NCBI GenBank assembly: GCA_019752375.1
Contig: JAIEMG010000019.1
Span: forward strand, 1-34,637
Origin: Gemmataceae bacterium
Lineage (GTDB): Bacteria > Planctomycetota > Planctomycetia > Gemmatales > Gemmataceae
Length of the DNA stretch: 34,637 nucleotides
Direction: 5' to 3'
Of the stretch, positions 8,703 to 17,658 are shown in pieces. Every line of letters begins with the position of its first letter. The first letter of the stretch is position 1. The notes under the pieces are model-generated. The model ran no database searches. It saw only the letters and a list, made by a program, of their open reading frames with translations, and was not told the DNA's origin. Made by a program: the position numbers and the translations under genes.

Positions 8703-10286
8703 CTAATCTGGGCGAACTTTATGGTCGGGCAGTTGGGAGGGTAGAGGTGGAACCGCCCCGATTTCGCCGGAACCCGCATCGGCTGAGCATGGGAATTGAA
8801 GCATCGCTTGGGCCGGATTGCCGAGGGCGCGATAGAGACGAAACTGGGCGCGGTTGTAGTCGGCGATGGCGCCGTAGTAATCGTAATAGGCCTGGGCTAA
8901 CGCCTGGACCGATTGCACCGCTTCTTGCGGACGAATGACCAGGAGAATGAGGTTGCCGCCCGCCCGCTTCGTCTGCGTCATGCCCTCGACGTTTTGAGTC
9001 GCGGAATCGATCGCGTCCTTCAGTTCGGTCTCCGCCTCGCCTGCTCGAATGGCTGCCGACTGCACCTGGGCGAATGCCTGGGCCACCTGCGCCGCGACCA
9101 GGTCCTGGGTGCGGAACTGCTCGATGATCGCGGCCTCGCGTTCCGCACTGCGTTCGCGAATGCGGGCGCGGTTGCCGAAGCCCAGGTTCTGCAGCTCCCA
9201 GAGGACTTGCAGGTCCATCGAATTGCGCATGCTGGCATCGCCGATCCGATCGTTGCGGCCACCGCCAAAGACGCCGCTGGACAGCGTGCCGGCCGGGTTG
9301 GTGGCGGCGCCGCGCAGCAGCACGCTGGGCACCAGCGGCCGGAGCTTTTCTTCCTTCAGGCGGCGTAGCGCCGCCTGTACCAGCGCCTGCTGCGCGGCCA
9401 GTTCCGGCCGGCTGGTGAGTGCCTGGGCGATGAGGTCGTCCACGCATTGTCCGGGCGAAACGAGCGAGACTTCCAGCGACGGCGGCTCGACCGGGTCGAC
9501 GACCACGCCCGGCTCCAGGTGCAGGACGCGGACGAGGTCGGCACTGGCACCGCGCCAGCGCTCCCGCGCTGCCGGCACGGCCTGCCGACGACGCGCCAGC
9601 TCGGTGCGAACGCGCGAGACTTCCACGGGAGGCACCAGGCCGCTCTTCTTTTCCAGCTCCGTGGTCTTCGCGACGACTTCTTCGGCCCGGCGCACGGCAT
9701 CGATGGCGCCGGACAGTTCGCCGCGGGCTTGCTGCACATTGAAATATGCCTCGGCGACGGCCAGCATCGCGTCATTCATGGCGGCTTGCAGCGTCGCCTC
9801 GCGGGCGCGGACCACTTGCCGTGCAGCCAGCGGCTCGAACACCGCATCGGTGATCGCAAACGTCATGATGGGGCCGACGCCACCCATGAGACTGGTCTTG
9901 CTGGTGCCAAAGACGATGCCGCCGACGTCCTGGATCTGCCCATCATGACGGAAATAGTCGCCGCCGGTGACGAGGGTTGGCAGCCAAAGCACCTTGGCAC
10001 GATCGAATTGAGCAGTGGCGACCTGGATGCGTGCCGACGCGAGCGCAATGTCGAGGTTCTGGACATTCGCCAGCTTCAGCGCGGTCGGTAGATTGATCGG
10101 GAGCGGTCGGTCGCACGGCGCGGGCACCGGAGCCACGAACAGAGCGGCCGGCGTCTTGGTCACTGGTAGCGGCATCGGAACGGGTGCCACTTCCTGCGTC
10201 ATGCCCTCCCGGACGATGATTCCAGCCCAGACCGTCGTCCCGAGCAGGGTCAGCGCCAGGAACCTGAGCGTATGGACGCTTTGCAT
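8703..10286 (-). CDS. TolC-family outer-membrane efflux protein
   Basis: A 527-residue outer-membrane factor with an N-terminal signal or anchor segment (about 7-25) and a Pro-rich linker (30-60). Two tandem TolC-type halves follow. The first contains LKLANVQNLDIALASARIQ and a long Ala/Gln/Glu-rich coiled region (about 160-240). The second begins around ALTSRPELAAQQALVQAAL and ends in AYYDYYGAIADYNRAQFRLY. It would form the trimeric channel through which the adjacent RND pump expels substrate. It is first in the operon (tolC-like, pump, adaptor). GAGG lies about 8 nt before ATG 10286. The C-terminal tail after residue 495 is Pro/Ser-rich and not part of the barrel. Confidence 0.94.
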   Translation of the reverse strand: MQSVHTLRFLALTLLGTTVWAGIIVREGMTQEVAPVPMPLPVTKTPAALFVAPVPAPCDRPLPINLPTALKLANVQNLDIALASARIQVATAQFDRAKVLWLPTLVTGGDYFRHDGQIQDVGGIVFGTSKTSLMGGVGPIMTFAITDAVFEPLAARQVVRAREATLQAAMNDAMLAVAEAYFNVQQARGELSGAIDAVRRAEEVVAKTTELEKKSGLVPPVEVSRVRTELARRRQAVPAARERWRGASADLVRVLHLEPGVVVDPVEPPSLEVSLVSPGQCVDDLIAQALTSRPELAAQQALVQAALRRLKEEKLRPLVPSVLLRGAATNPAGTLSSGVFGGGRNDRIGDASMRNSMDLQVLWELQNLGFGNRARIRERSAEREAAIIEQFRTQDLVAAQVAQAFAQVQSAAIRAGEAETELKDAIDSATQNVEGMTQTKRAGGNLILLVIRPQEAVQSVQALAQAYYDYYGAIADYNRAQFRLYRALGNPAQAMLQFPCSADAGSGEIGAVPPLPSQLPDHKVRPD

Positions 10287-10602
10287 CGCCTTCGCCTCAA
10301 AGCTCCGCTAATCCCTCGGTTGCTGCCAGTTCTCTTGTGAATAAGTCTCATTGCACTGAACGTCCCCGACAACGGCTACACTCTGTATCGGAAGTTCCCG
10401 ATCCCTCAAGACAGCGAACTTAGATTAAAAAGGGTTCACGACGTGACGGCGTAAAGGTCCGAAGAGTGCGCAGTCTGGGAAAGCGTGCCTCACGGCGCAA
10501 TTGGGGCGGCGGTTGCCTGCGGGTAACGGCGTCGTTATGAGCGCGGCAAGAGCGATCCAAAAACCCGTAAGCGCCGGGGAAGGAAGGGGCCGTTGTGGCT
10601 GC
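10287..10602. other. intergenic, 316 nt, upstream of the efflux operon
   Basis: No coding frame with family character is seen. It must hold the promoter of the efflux operon on the minus strand. An AT-richer stretch (about 10422-10436) is the most promoter-like part, but no convincing -35/-10 pair was found. No operator-like palindrome stands out. Confidence 0.4.
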
Positions 10603-10845
10603 TCAACGATTCAAGACAAGCCCCACGGCACCCGCCACGAGGATCACCAGCGGCTCGGGCACTTTTTTGAGCCCGAACAGGATGGCGAGCGTGGCCAGGC
10701 AGATCAGCACGGTGGGCACGTCAACAATGGAGCGCCGTCCCAGCACGACTGCGGCGCCGGCAATGGCACCGGTGGCCGCGGCCGTCACGCCGTCCACGAA
10801 CGCCTTGATCTGCCGATTCTTGGCAAAACGTCGGAAGTACGGTGC
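10603..10845 (-). pseudogene. chrA: C-terminal relic of chromate transporter ChrA
   Basis: The minus frame ending at TGA 10603 encodes PYFRRFAKNRQIKAFVDGV, then TAAATGAIAGAAVVLGRR, SIVDVPTVLICLATLAIL and KKVPEPLVILVAGAVGLVL. These are the last two or three membrane segments of CHR-family chromate/sulfate transporters, including the loop-plus-TAAATGAIAG motif of the second half. Full-length ChrA has about 400 residues; only about 80 remain. Upstream of about 10845 the minus frame turns to S/R-rich nonsense, because the plus strand there carries a different coding-like tail. The gene is broken and presumably silent. Confidence 0.65.
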
Positions 10846-11076
10846 CGGTCGTCGCCGGTTGAGCCGGGAGGAACGGATCGCTCGCGACGAGCGGGATTTG
10901 ATGCGCGAGTTCGAGAAGCTGATGGAGGAGTGAGCCATCGGGCTCCGGCGAGAGGGACGCAATGGCTGTACCTTTTTTCGGCGCGGCCGACAACACACGG
11001 CGGAATCTGAATGGGGCCACCATTGGCAAACCGCGGTTGGCGCGGCGCCGACAGCGTGACGTGCCGGCGAACACGA
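10846..11076. other. junction region with a possible plus-strand gene tail
   Basis: Next to the chrA relic the plus strand reads RLSREERIARDERDLM, then REFEKLMEE, and stops at 10931-10933. It looks like the charged helical C-terminus of some protein but has no start or body, so it may be another gene scrap. From 10934 to 11076 nothing coding or structured is seen. Confidence 0.25.
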
Positions 11077-12549
11077 TCAGTGACAGCGAATCAACCACTT
11101 GCGCCCGTCGCGCGCGATGAACTCATCGGCACTCTTGGGGCCTTGCGATCCCACCGGGTATGACTGCAGCTGCGGAGCCTCGGGACGTTCCAGGGCGGCG
11201 ATGTACGGGTCCATGATCTCCCAGGCGCGTTCGATGCCGTCGCTGCGCATGAAGAGCGATGCGTCGCCGTGGATGGCGTCTTGCAGGAGCCGTTCATACG
11301 CGTCCGGGATCACCACGTCGGCGTAGGCGTCGCGGTAGTGAAACTGCAGGTCGGCGGGACGCAGGACGACGCCTTCGGTGTCGGGCACCTTGGTCTGGAA
11401 GTTCAGGTGGATGCCCTCGTCCGGCTGGATGCACAGGCCGAGCTGATTGCACTGCAGCAGCGTGTCGGCCGGCAGCGGGAACATCATGTGCGGAGGACAG
11501 TGGAATTGCACGATGACCTCGGTGTAGCGCTTGGCCAGGCCCTTGCCGGAGCGCAGGTAGATCGGCACGCCGCGCCAGCGCCAGTTGTCGATGTGCAGCC
11601 GCACGGCGGCCCACGTCGGCGTTCGCGAGTCCGCCGCCACGCCGTTTTCCTTCAGATAGCCTTCGTACTGTCCGCCAACCACGTTGGTCGCGGCGTCCTC
11701 CACCCTCAGGACCGGGACCGATTCGAGGACTTTCAGCTTCTCGTTGCGCAAGGCACGGGCGTCGAATCGTGACGGCGCTTCCATCGTCACCAGGGTCATC
11801 ACCTGGAGCAGATGGCTCTGGATCATGTCGCGCAGCACGCCGGCCCGATCGTAATAGGGGCCACGGCTGCCGACGGGGACCGTCTCTCCTACCGTGATCT
11901 GGACGTGGTCGATGAACTGATGGTTCCAGACCGGCTCGAAGATGGTGTTGGCGAAGCGGAAGACCAGCAGGTTCTGGACCGTCTCCTTGCCCAGGTAATG
12001 GTCGATGCGATAGATCTGATCCTCGTCGAAATAGCGATGAAGCAGACGATTCAGCTCCTTTGCGGTGGCAAGGTCGCGGCCGAATGGCTTCTCGACGACG
12101 AGCCGACGCCAGCCGTGTTCCTCGCCGGCCATGCCGTTCTCGCCGAGCTGCGTGGCAATGCCGGGGTACAGGTCCGGTCCGACCGCCATGTAGTAGAGCC
12201 GATGCGCCTTGCCGTTGCCTTCCTTGTCGGCCAGCCATTTCTGCAGCGGAGCAAGGCCGCCCGGCTTCGCCGCGTCGGCGGAGACGTAGAACACGTGCTG
12301 GGCGAATGTGTTCCATCCATCGCGATTCCATTCCTTGCCGGCGGACTTCTCGGCCAGGGGCGCCAGCCGATCGCGGAACTGGTCATCGCTGTATGGAGAA
12401 CGGGCAACGCCGACAATGCGGGTGTTGGCCGGCAAACGGTGCTTGGCAAAGAGCTGAAACAGGGCCGGGATCAGCTTGTGCCCGGTCAAGTCGCCCGACG
12501 CGCCGAAGATGACGAGGCTGAGCGGAGACGGATCAGCGGCTGAAGACAT
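11077..12549 (-). CDS. zwf: glucose-6-phosphate 1-dehydrogenase
   Basis: A 490-residue enzyme oxidising glucose-6-phosphate to 6-phosphogluconolactone with reduction of NADP+ (or NAD+), the entry step of the oxidative pentose phosphate pathway. The dinucleotide-binding motif GASGDLTGHKL is at 16-26, EKPFGRDL near 153-160, and the catalytic signature RIDHYLGKE at 181-189 with the substrate His and Lys. Later family blocks include SHLLQVMTLVTMEAP and RWRGVPIYLRSGKGL. ATG 12549 is chosen because GGAG lies 8 nt upstream and the motif distance is normal. The frame stays open upstream to 13395, but that part is antisense to the S46 peptidase. No gnd or pgl is adjacent. Confidence 0.97.
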   Translation of the reverse strand: MSSAADPSPLSLVIFGASGDLTGHKLIPALFQLFAKHRLPANTRIVGVARSPYSDDQFRDRLAPLAEKSAGKEWNRDGWNTFAQHVFYVSADAAKPGGLAPLQKWLADKEGNGKAHRLYYMAVGPDLYPGIATQLGENGMAGEEHGWRRLVVEKPFGRDLATAKELNRLLHRYFDEDQIYRIDHYLGKETVQNLLVFRFANTIFEPVWNHQFIDHVQITVGETVPVGSRGPYYDRAGVLRDMIQSHLLQVMTLVTMEAPSRFDARALRNEKLKVLESVPVLRVEDAATNVVGGQYEGYLKENGVAADSRTPTWAAVRLHIDNWRWRGVPIYLRSGKGLAKRYTEVIVQFHCPPHMMFPLPADTLLQCNQLGLCIQPDEGIHLNFQTKVPDTEGVVLRPADLQFHYRDAYADVVIPDAYERLLQDAIHGDASLFMRSDGIERAWEIMDPYIAALERPEAPQLQSYPVGSQGPKSADEFIARDGRKWLIRCH

Positions 12550-12662
12550 GATGCTTCTCCGAGTTTTTAGGACGCACGCATTCTTCCTGACATCGTATGG
12601 ATCGCAACCCCGGATTCGCATTGGAGGGAAACAGAACTCGGAGGTCGGATCGGCGTCCACAT

Positions 12663-12704
12663 CCGTAGCCGCAAGCTTTCGCCGCCTGAAGCCTGCGGCT
12701 ACGG
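12663..12704. repeat. short palindromic repeat (GTAGCCGCA family)
   Basis: CCGTAGCCGCA (12663-12673) and TGCGGCTACGG (12694-12704) form a perfect 11-bp stem that extends inward after one mismatch. The same core occurs in the larger inverted repeat at 34337-34422, so this is a dispersed repeat family. It lies between the S46 peptidase gene and zwf. Confidence 0.7.
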
Positions 12705-12734
12705 AATCTCGCAACGACTCGTTAGACCAGACCC

Positions 12735-12766
12735 GAGGCCGCCTTTGCTTGAGAAGGAGCGGCCTC
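12735..12766. terminator. hairpin just downstream of the S46 peptidase gene
   Basis: GAGGCCGC (12735-12742) pairs perfectly with GCGGCCTC (12759-12766). It starts 10 nt after the peptidase stop on the minus strand. No T-run follows on that strand, so it may stabilise the 3' end more than act as a strong intrinsic terminator. Confidence 0.35.
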
Positions 12767-12776
12767 ACTGTTCGCC

Positions 12777-14888
12777 TTAGCGCTTGCCGGCGGTGATCTC
12801 GTCGGCCAGCGCCCCGGCCTCGTAGACCTTGCGGAGCGCCTCGATGATGCCCTGCGACGCGACCGACGTGGCCCGTGCCTGGTCCTCGGTGTAGATGAAG
12901 TCCAGCACCAGCGACTGGATGTTGCCGTCGAAGATCAGGCCGACGACTTCGCCATCCTTGTTGATGACCGGGCTGCCGGAGTTGCCCCCGATGATGTCGG
13001 CCGTGCAGACGAAGTTGAACGGCGTCTTCAGGTTCAGCTTGTCCTTGCGCTCGATCCAGCGCTTGGGCAGGTCGAACGGCGGCTTGTCGTGGTGTTCCTC
13101 GGACCGTTTGTAGAGGCCCGCGAACGTTGTCATGGCCGGGAGTTGCTTGCCGTCTTCCTCGTAGCCCTTGACGACGCCGAACGCCAACCGAAGGGTGAAG
13201 GTGGCGTCTGGATAGGTGCTCGTGCCTTCCAGCGCGAACTTGGCCTTGGCGATCTGGGCGTACGCCTGACGCTTCGGCTCCTCCACCTGCGTCTCCATGA
13301 TCTTGCGGACGTCGCGCGCTTCCTTGTCGATCAGGCGGGCCAGCTCGATCAACGGGTCCTTCGACTCGTCGACAGCCTTCTTGCCGTCCTTCCACAGCCG
13401 CTTGCGCTCCTCGACGCCGTTCTGGACGAGCTTGTCGCCCTTCTTGACGTCCCGGAGCTTGGTGCCCTTGATGAGCTCGGTGGCGCGGGCGTGCGGCGAC
13501 TTGCCGGCCAGCACCTTCTTCACCAGCGCGTTTTCAGCGCCGAGCATCTCGGAGAGCCACGTCAGAGAATCGGTCAGCTTGACGATTTCGTAGTTCTCGT
13601 AAATCGGCTCGTCGGAGAAGAGCTGGAACTCCAGCGATTCCAGGTTCGAGTCGGCGTACTCGCGCAACCGTTCGCCGTTGGGCTTGGGCTTCTCTTCCGC
13701 GGCGCGCAGGAGCTGGCGAGCGATGCCGAAGAGCTCGGTATTGAACCCCGCGCCGCCTTCGAGCAGGTTGTAGGTCAGGGCATGCGTGGCGCGCAGCTTT
13801 TCGGCCTTGGCGATCCGTTCCCAGGCGTCGGCGGCGTCCTTGAGCTTTGGGTCCTTGTTCACCGCGGCCCGCAGCTTGTCGTCCATCTTCTGCTTCTCGG
13901 CCATCAGCTTGGGATCGAGCAGGCCGGCCAGTCCGCCGATGCGGGCCTTGCGACTGTTCTGCACGCCGAAGAGGAACTCCTTCGCTTGCCGGGCGTTCTC
14001 CTCGGTACGATCGCTGAATGTGCTCAGGAGCACCTCGAGACGATTCAGCCGGCGCAGCGAGTAAGGGTACTGATAGTCGCGCAGGTAAGCCAGCTCGTCC
14101 ATCGTGGCCAGGCGATTGGTGCGGCCCGGATGGCCGGAGACGAAGACCAGCTCCTTGTCCTGCACGCCGTCCTTGCTCCACTTGAGGAAGTGTTCAACCT
14201 TGGCCGGCTTGCCGTCCTCGTAGATGCGGAAGAAGCAGACGTCGAGGTCGTAGCGCGGATACTCGAAGTTGTCCGGATCGCCGCCGTAGAAAGCAATCTG
14301 CTGCTCGGGAGCGAAGACCAGGCGCACGTCGGTGTAGCGCTTGAAGCGATACAGGTGATAGGCGCCGCCCTGGTAGAGCGTGATGATGTTGCTGCGCAGC
14401 TTGGTCGTTTCGCGCGATTCCTTCTCGATGTCGGCCATGACCTTGCGGCGGGCGGCAAAGGCTTCTTCCGACGACATGCCGGCCTTGACGGCCGCGTTGA
14501 CCTTGTCGGTCACGTCCTCGATCGACTGGAGCACGTTCAGCTCCAGGTCGTGGCACTGCTTCTCGTCGGCCAGCGTCTTGGCGTGGAAGCCATCGCGATA
14601 GTAGTTGTGCTTCTCGTCGCCGAGCTTCTGGAGGCAGTCGGCGCCGACGTGATGGTTGGTCATCACCAGGCCGTCGGCCGACACGAACGACCCGGACCCG
14701 CCGCTGTTGAAGCGGACGGACGACTTCTGCACGTGATCGAGCCACTTCTTGTCGGGAACGAACTTGTAGCGATCCTTCAGGATCTTGTCGGGGATGTTGT
14801 TGAAGAGCCACATCCCTTCATCGGCCGACGCTCCCGACGCGGCAAACAGCACCGCGATCAGCGCCAGCCCCAGCACGGCGACTTTCAT
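12777..14888 (-). CDS. S46-family dipeptidyl-peptidase (DPP7/DPP11-like), secreted
   Basis: A 703-residue serine exopeptidase that removes N-terminal dipeptides, predicted to act in the periplasm after a signal peptide (MKVAVLGLALIAVLFAASGASA). Chymotrypsin-like catalytic residues are visible: His80 in TNHHVG, probable Asp216 in RYDLDVCFFR, and Ser637 in GGNSGSPV. A helical domain specific to S46 lies between the two barrel halves (about 270-560). At the position that decides S1 specificity (Arg in DPP11, Gly in DPP7) the sequence reads FDGN, i.e. Gly, which argues for hydrophobic or uncharged P1 rather than Asp/Glu. ATG 14888 is clearly preferred over 14912: AAGGAG lies 9 nt upstream. The OPT transporter gene lies 114 nt upstream in the same direction. 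Confidence 0.93.
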   Translation of the reverse strand: MKVAVLGLALIAVLFAASGASADEGMWLFNNIPDKILKDRYKFVPDKKWLDHVQKSSVRFNSGGSGSFVSADGLVMTNHHVGADCLQKLGDEKHNYYRDGFHAKTLADEKQCHDLELNVLQSIEDVTDKVNAAVKAGMSSEEAFAARRKVMADIEKESRETTKLRSNIITLYQGGAYHLYRFKRYTDVRLVFAPEQQIAFYGGDPDNFEYPRYDLDVCFFRIYEDGKPAKVEHFLKWSKDGVQDKELVFVSGHPGRTNRLATMDELAYLRDYQYPYSLRRLNRLEVLLSTFSDRTEENARQAKEFLFGVQNSRKARIGGLAGLLDPKLMAEKQKMDDKLRAAVNKDPKLKDAADAWERIAKAEKLRATHALTYNLLEGGAGFNTELFGIARQLLRAAEEKPKPNGERLREYADSNLESLEFQLFSDEPIYENYEIVKLTDSLTWLSEMLGAENALVKKVLAGKSPHARATELIKGTKLRDVKKGDKLVQNGVEERKRLWKDGKKAVDESKDPLIELARLIDKEARDVRKIMETQVEEPKRQAYAQIAKAKFALEGTSTYPDATFTLRLAFGVVKGYEEDGKQLPAMTTFAGLYKRSEEHHDKPPFDLPKRWIERKDKLNLKTPFNFVCTADIIGGNSGSPVINKDGEVVGLIFDGNIQSLVLDFIYTEDQARATSVASQGIIEALRKVYEAGALADEITAGKR

Positions 14889-15002
14889 GGTCACGCACTC
14901 CTTGTGAAACACAACACAAACCGTGTGCTACTTATCTCTACGCAGCGAATCCCGGATGGTTGGCAACTCGCGAAACGAGTCGCCCCATTCGCCGCGCGGC
15001 GG

Positions 15003-17375
15003 TCATGGATGGGTTGGCGTCTCCCGCGCCTCGGCCTCCAGCGCGGTGGACTTCCGCGCTCCTACCCAGAGCAGGACTGCCGCCAGTGCTCCGAAGGCAA
15101 TCAGGGACGCAATCTTAGGATAGCCGGATCCCTTGGCGTTCCAGGCCGCGCCCAGGAGTGGGCTCAAGTCCAAGGCCTTGTTGAACGACTCGGGAAGGAA
15201 CACGAAAAAGGCAATGATGAGTCCGCACAGCGTTCCGCCCGCGATGTAGCCGCTGGACAGCAATACACCGGGACTGGTTTCCGTCTCCGCGTCGGATGCC
15301 GACACACCGCGGATTCGGTCCGCAAGCCAGCGCAGCGCGCCGCCGACGAAAATCGGCGTGGAGGAACTCAAGGGCAGATACATGCCCACCGCGAACGGCA
15401 GCGCCGGCACGCCCGCCAGTTCGAGCGATAACGCGATCAACGCGCCAACGACGACCAATCCCCACTCCAGCGTGCCGCCGAGAATGCCCTTGATGATGGA
15501 AGCAAACAGCTGTGGCTGCGGTGCGGTGAAGGGCCGCGGCGCCGGCTGGTCGTTGTCCATCTTGTCGGATTCTTGCGCGATGGGGATGTCGGTCTTGTAC
15601 TTCAGGCGTCCCTGCTCGTCCACCAGATAGCGGCCCGGCTTCACTTCCCCGACCTTGTGTTCCTTGTTTTCGGAATACTCGCCTTCATGAATGTGGACGA
15701 TGCGATAGGAGGCCTGGTCTGCCTCCTCATAGGGCCGCCCCACTGTTTCGCGCGGCGCATCGGCGGGGACAGAGACCGTGCGATCGGGGAAGCCCTTCTT
15801 GGTGTAGTGTACGCCGGCCGCGTTCAGTGCCAGCATGGTTCCGCCGATGACCAGGGCCGAGGTAAGCGAGCCGACCAGGATGCTGAGCTGCTGCTTCCGA
15901 GGCGTGGCGCCAACCAGGTAACCGGTCTTGAGGTCCTGGGACGTGGTGCCGCCGTTGGAAGAGGCAATGCAGACCACCGCGGCGACCGACAATGCGGTCA
16001 GCATCGCCGAGATGTCGCGCTTGCCCGCCAGCACGAAGATCAGGCAAGTCAGCAACAGGGTTGCGATGGTCATGCCGGAGATCGGGTTCGACGAGGAACC
16101 GACCTCGCCGGTCAAGCGTGACGAGACCGTCACGAACAGGAAGCCAAACAAGAGGATCATGAGGGCGCCGAGGATGCCCTGCACGCTCAACCCCAGCCCG
16201 AGCGAGGGAACCGCGGCCAGGACCACCACCATGCCCAAGCTGCCGAACAGCACGACATTCATCGACAGGTCGTGCTCGGTGCGTGTCGCTGCTTCGGCGC
16301 CGGTGGCCCGGCTGGCGCGCAGGTCGCGCAGACCGGACACGATTGAACTCAAGATCAAGGGCATGGCCCGCAACATGCTGACGATGCCGCCCGCCGCCAC
16401 CGCACCGGCGCCAATGAAACGCAGGTAGTTGGCCTTGAGGTCGCCGGGCTCCATGTTGCGGATCAGGCCCTTGTCTTCGTTGGTCTTCGGATCGACGTTT
16501 GACACCGCCGGTGCCTTTGGCTCATTCAGCCCTTCGCCGAAGCTGGCGATCAGCGGCCCGAGCACCAGGTACGACAGCACCGCACCTGCCATCATTAATG
16601 AAGCAATGCGCGGCCCGATCAGGAACCCGACGCCGAGCAGTTCGGGCGCCAGCTCGCCGCCGACCTCCGCGCCCTTGAGCCCGCTCTTGGCGCCGGCCGT
16701 CTCGGTGTACAGCGGCGTGGACGGTTCCGAGTCCCAGAGCTTGCACGCCTGCGTCAAGAACTTGTGGACCAAGGCGATGCCAAAGCCGACGAAGACCATC
16801 CGTGCGGTCGCTCCACCCTTTTCACCGGCAATCAAGACTTCGGCGCAGGCCGTTCCTTCGGGATAAACCAGCTTGCCGTGCTGTTTGACGATGAACGCCC
16901 GGCGAAGCGGGATCATCATGAGGATGCCGAGCAACCCGCCCAGCACCGCCACGGTCATGACGCGCGTCACGTCCATCTCGAAACCGAGCAGAAGCAGGGC
17001 CGGCATGGTGACGCCGACGCCGAAGGCGATCGACTCGCCGGCCGAACCGGTCGTCTGCACGATGTTGTTTTCGAGGATCGTGGCCCGACGGAACCCAAAC
17101 CCCTGCGAAAACGCCCGAAATAGCGTGATTGACAGCACCGCGATCGGCACGGATGCCGAGACCGTCATGCCGACCTTGAGCACCAGGTACAGCGAGGACG
17201 CGCCGAAGATGATGCCGAGGACGGCACCGACCAGGACGGCGGACCAGGTGAATTCCGGCAGCGCCGAGACGTCGGGCACGTAGGGCTGAAACTCCGGCGT
17301 TTCCGGCTTCGTCAGCGGCGTCTGCGCCTCGGTGACGGCGGACGATTTATCTTCCATAATGCGATCATCGGCCAT
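15003..17375 (-). CDS. OPT-family oligopeptide transporter
   Basis: A 790-residue polytopic membrane protein of the oligopeptide transporter superfamily, bacterial type, expected to import small peptides with protons. About 14-16 membrane segments are seen. The first conserved block is FGASSLYLVLKVGMTVSASV with NNIVQTTGSAGESIAFGVG; later blocks include YPEGTACAEVLIAGE, SSSNPISGMTIATLL, GGTTSQDLKTGYLVGATP and PFAVGMYLPLSSSTPIFVGG. A hydrophilic insert (about residues 515-595) lies between two TM blocks. ATG 17375 is chosen over 17447 because GGAG lies 9 nt upstream; ATG 17357 is a further option. It is followed at 114 nt by the secreted S46 dipeptidyl-peptidase, suggesting coupled cleavage and uptake of dipeptides. 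Confidence 0.93.
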   Translation of the reverse strand: MADDRIMEDKSSAVTEAQTPLTKPETPEFQPYVPDVSALPEFTWSAVLVGAVLGIIFGASSLYLVLKVGMTVSASVPIAVLSITLFRAFSQGFGFRRATILENNIVQTTGSAGESIAFGVGVTMPALLLLGFEMDVTRVMTVAVLGGLLGILMMIPLRRAFIVKQHGKLVYPEGTACAEVLIAGEKGGATARMVFVGFGIALVHKFLTQACKLWDSEPSTPLYTETAGAKSGLKGAEVGGELAPELLGVGFLIGPRIASLMMAGAVLSYLVLGPLIASFGEGLNEPKAPAVSNVDPKTNEDKGLIRNMEPGDLKANYLRFIGAGAVAAGGIVSMLRAMPLILSSIVSGLRDLRASRATGAEAATRTEHDLSMNVVLFGSLGMVVVLAAVPSLGLGLSVQGILGALMILLFGFLFVTVSSRLTGEVGSSSNPISGMTIATLLLTCLIFVLAGKRDISAMLTALSVAAVVCIASSNGGTTSQDLKTGYLVGATPRKQQLSILVGSLTSALVIGGTMLALNAAGVHYTKKGFPDRTVSVPADAPRETVGRPYEEADQASYRIVHIHEGEYSENKEHKVGEVKPGRYLVDEQGRLKYKTDIPIAQESDKMDNDQPAPRPFTAPQPQLFASIIKGILGGTLEWGLVVVGALIALSLELAGVPALPFAVGMYLPLSSSTPIFVGGALRWLADRIRGVSASDAETETSPGVLLSSGYIAGGTLCGLIIAFFVFLPESFNKALDLSPLLGAAWNAKGSGYPKIASLIAFGALAAVLLWVGARKSTALEAEARETPTHP

Positions 17376-17488
17376 GAGGCGGCTCCGGGGGACCACGTGG
17401 ACCTGCCGTATCGTGGTTAGATTGGCGGTTGCCGAAGCGGATTGCAAGCCCCCGGCCGTGATTTCGTGAAAAAGCAGAAACCAGAATC

Positions 17489-17640
17489 TCGTTACTGGGC
17501 TCTGCCCAGTAACGCACTGTCGGCGAGGCTCCGCCTCGCGTCACCGGGTCTTATGCCGCGAGCGCCGAGCCGCCACGATCTGGTCTCGCGAGGCAGAGCC
17601 TCCCGGGCAGTGCGCGTTACTGGGCAGAGCCCAGTAACGA
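17489..17640. repeat. nested palindromic element, about 150 bp
   Basis: Left arm 17489-17519 and right arm 17608-17640 are exact reverse complements apart from a 2-nt insertion. Each arm is itself a palindrome (CGTTACTGGGCTCTGCCCAG and mirror), and inside lie smaller GCGAGGC/GCCTCGC pairs. It sits between the purM stop and the start of the OPT gene. It is non-coding, resembles a MITE or REP-type element, and could fold into a cruciform of hairpins. Confidence 0.85.
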
Positions 17641-17658
17641 GGACATGAGGCTGATCGT

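Noticed and set aside
11077..13395. A 772-residue minus-strand frame including zwf
   Set aside because: Only the part from 12549 has G6PD motifs; the upstream part crosses the intergenic repeat and the antisense of the S46 peptidase. A good Shine-Dalgarno precedes 12549.
13089..15431. A 780-residue plus-strand open frame
   Set aside because: Antisense shadow of the S46 peptidase and OPT genes; Leu/Val/Gly-rich composition typical of reverse-complement high-GC frames and no family motif.
17489..17640. CRISPR array or tRNA-like structure
   Set aside because: Only two inverted copies, no regular spacers, and no tRNA consensus; it is a nested palindromic repeat.
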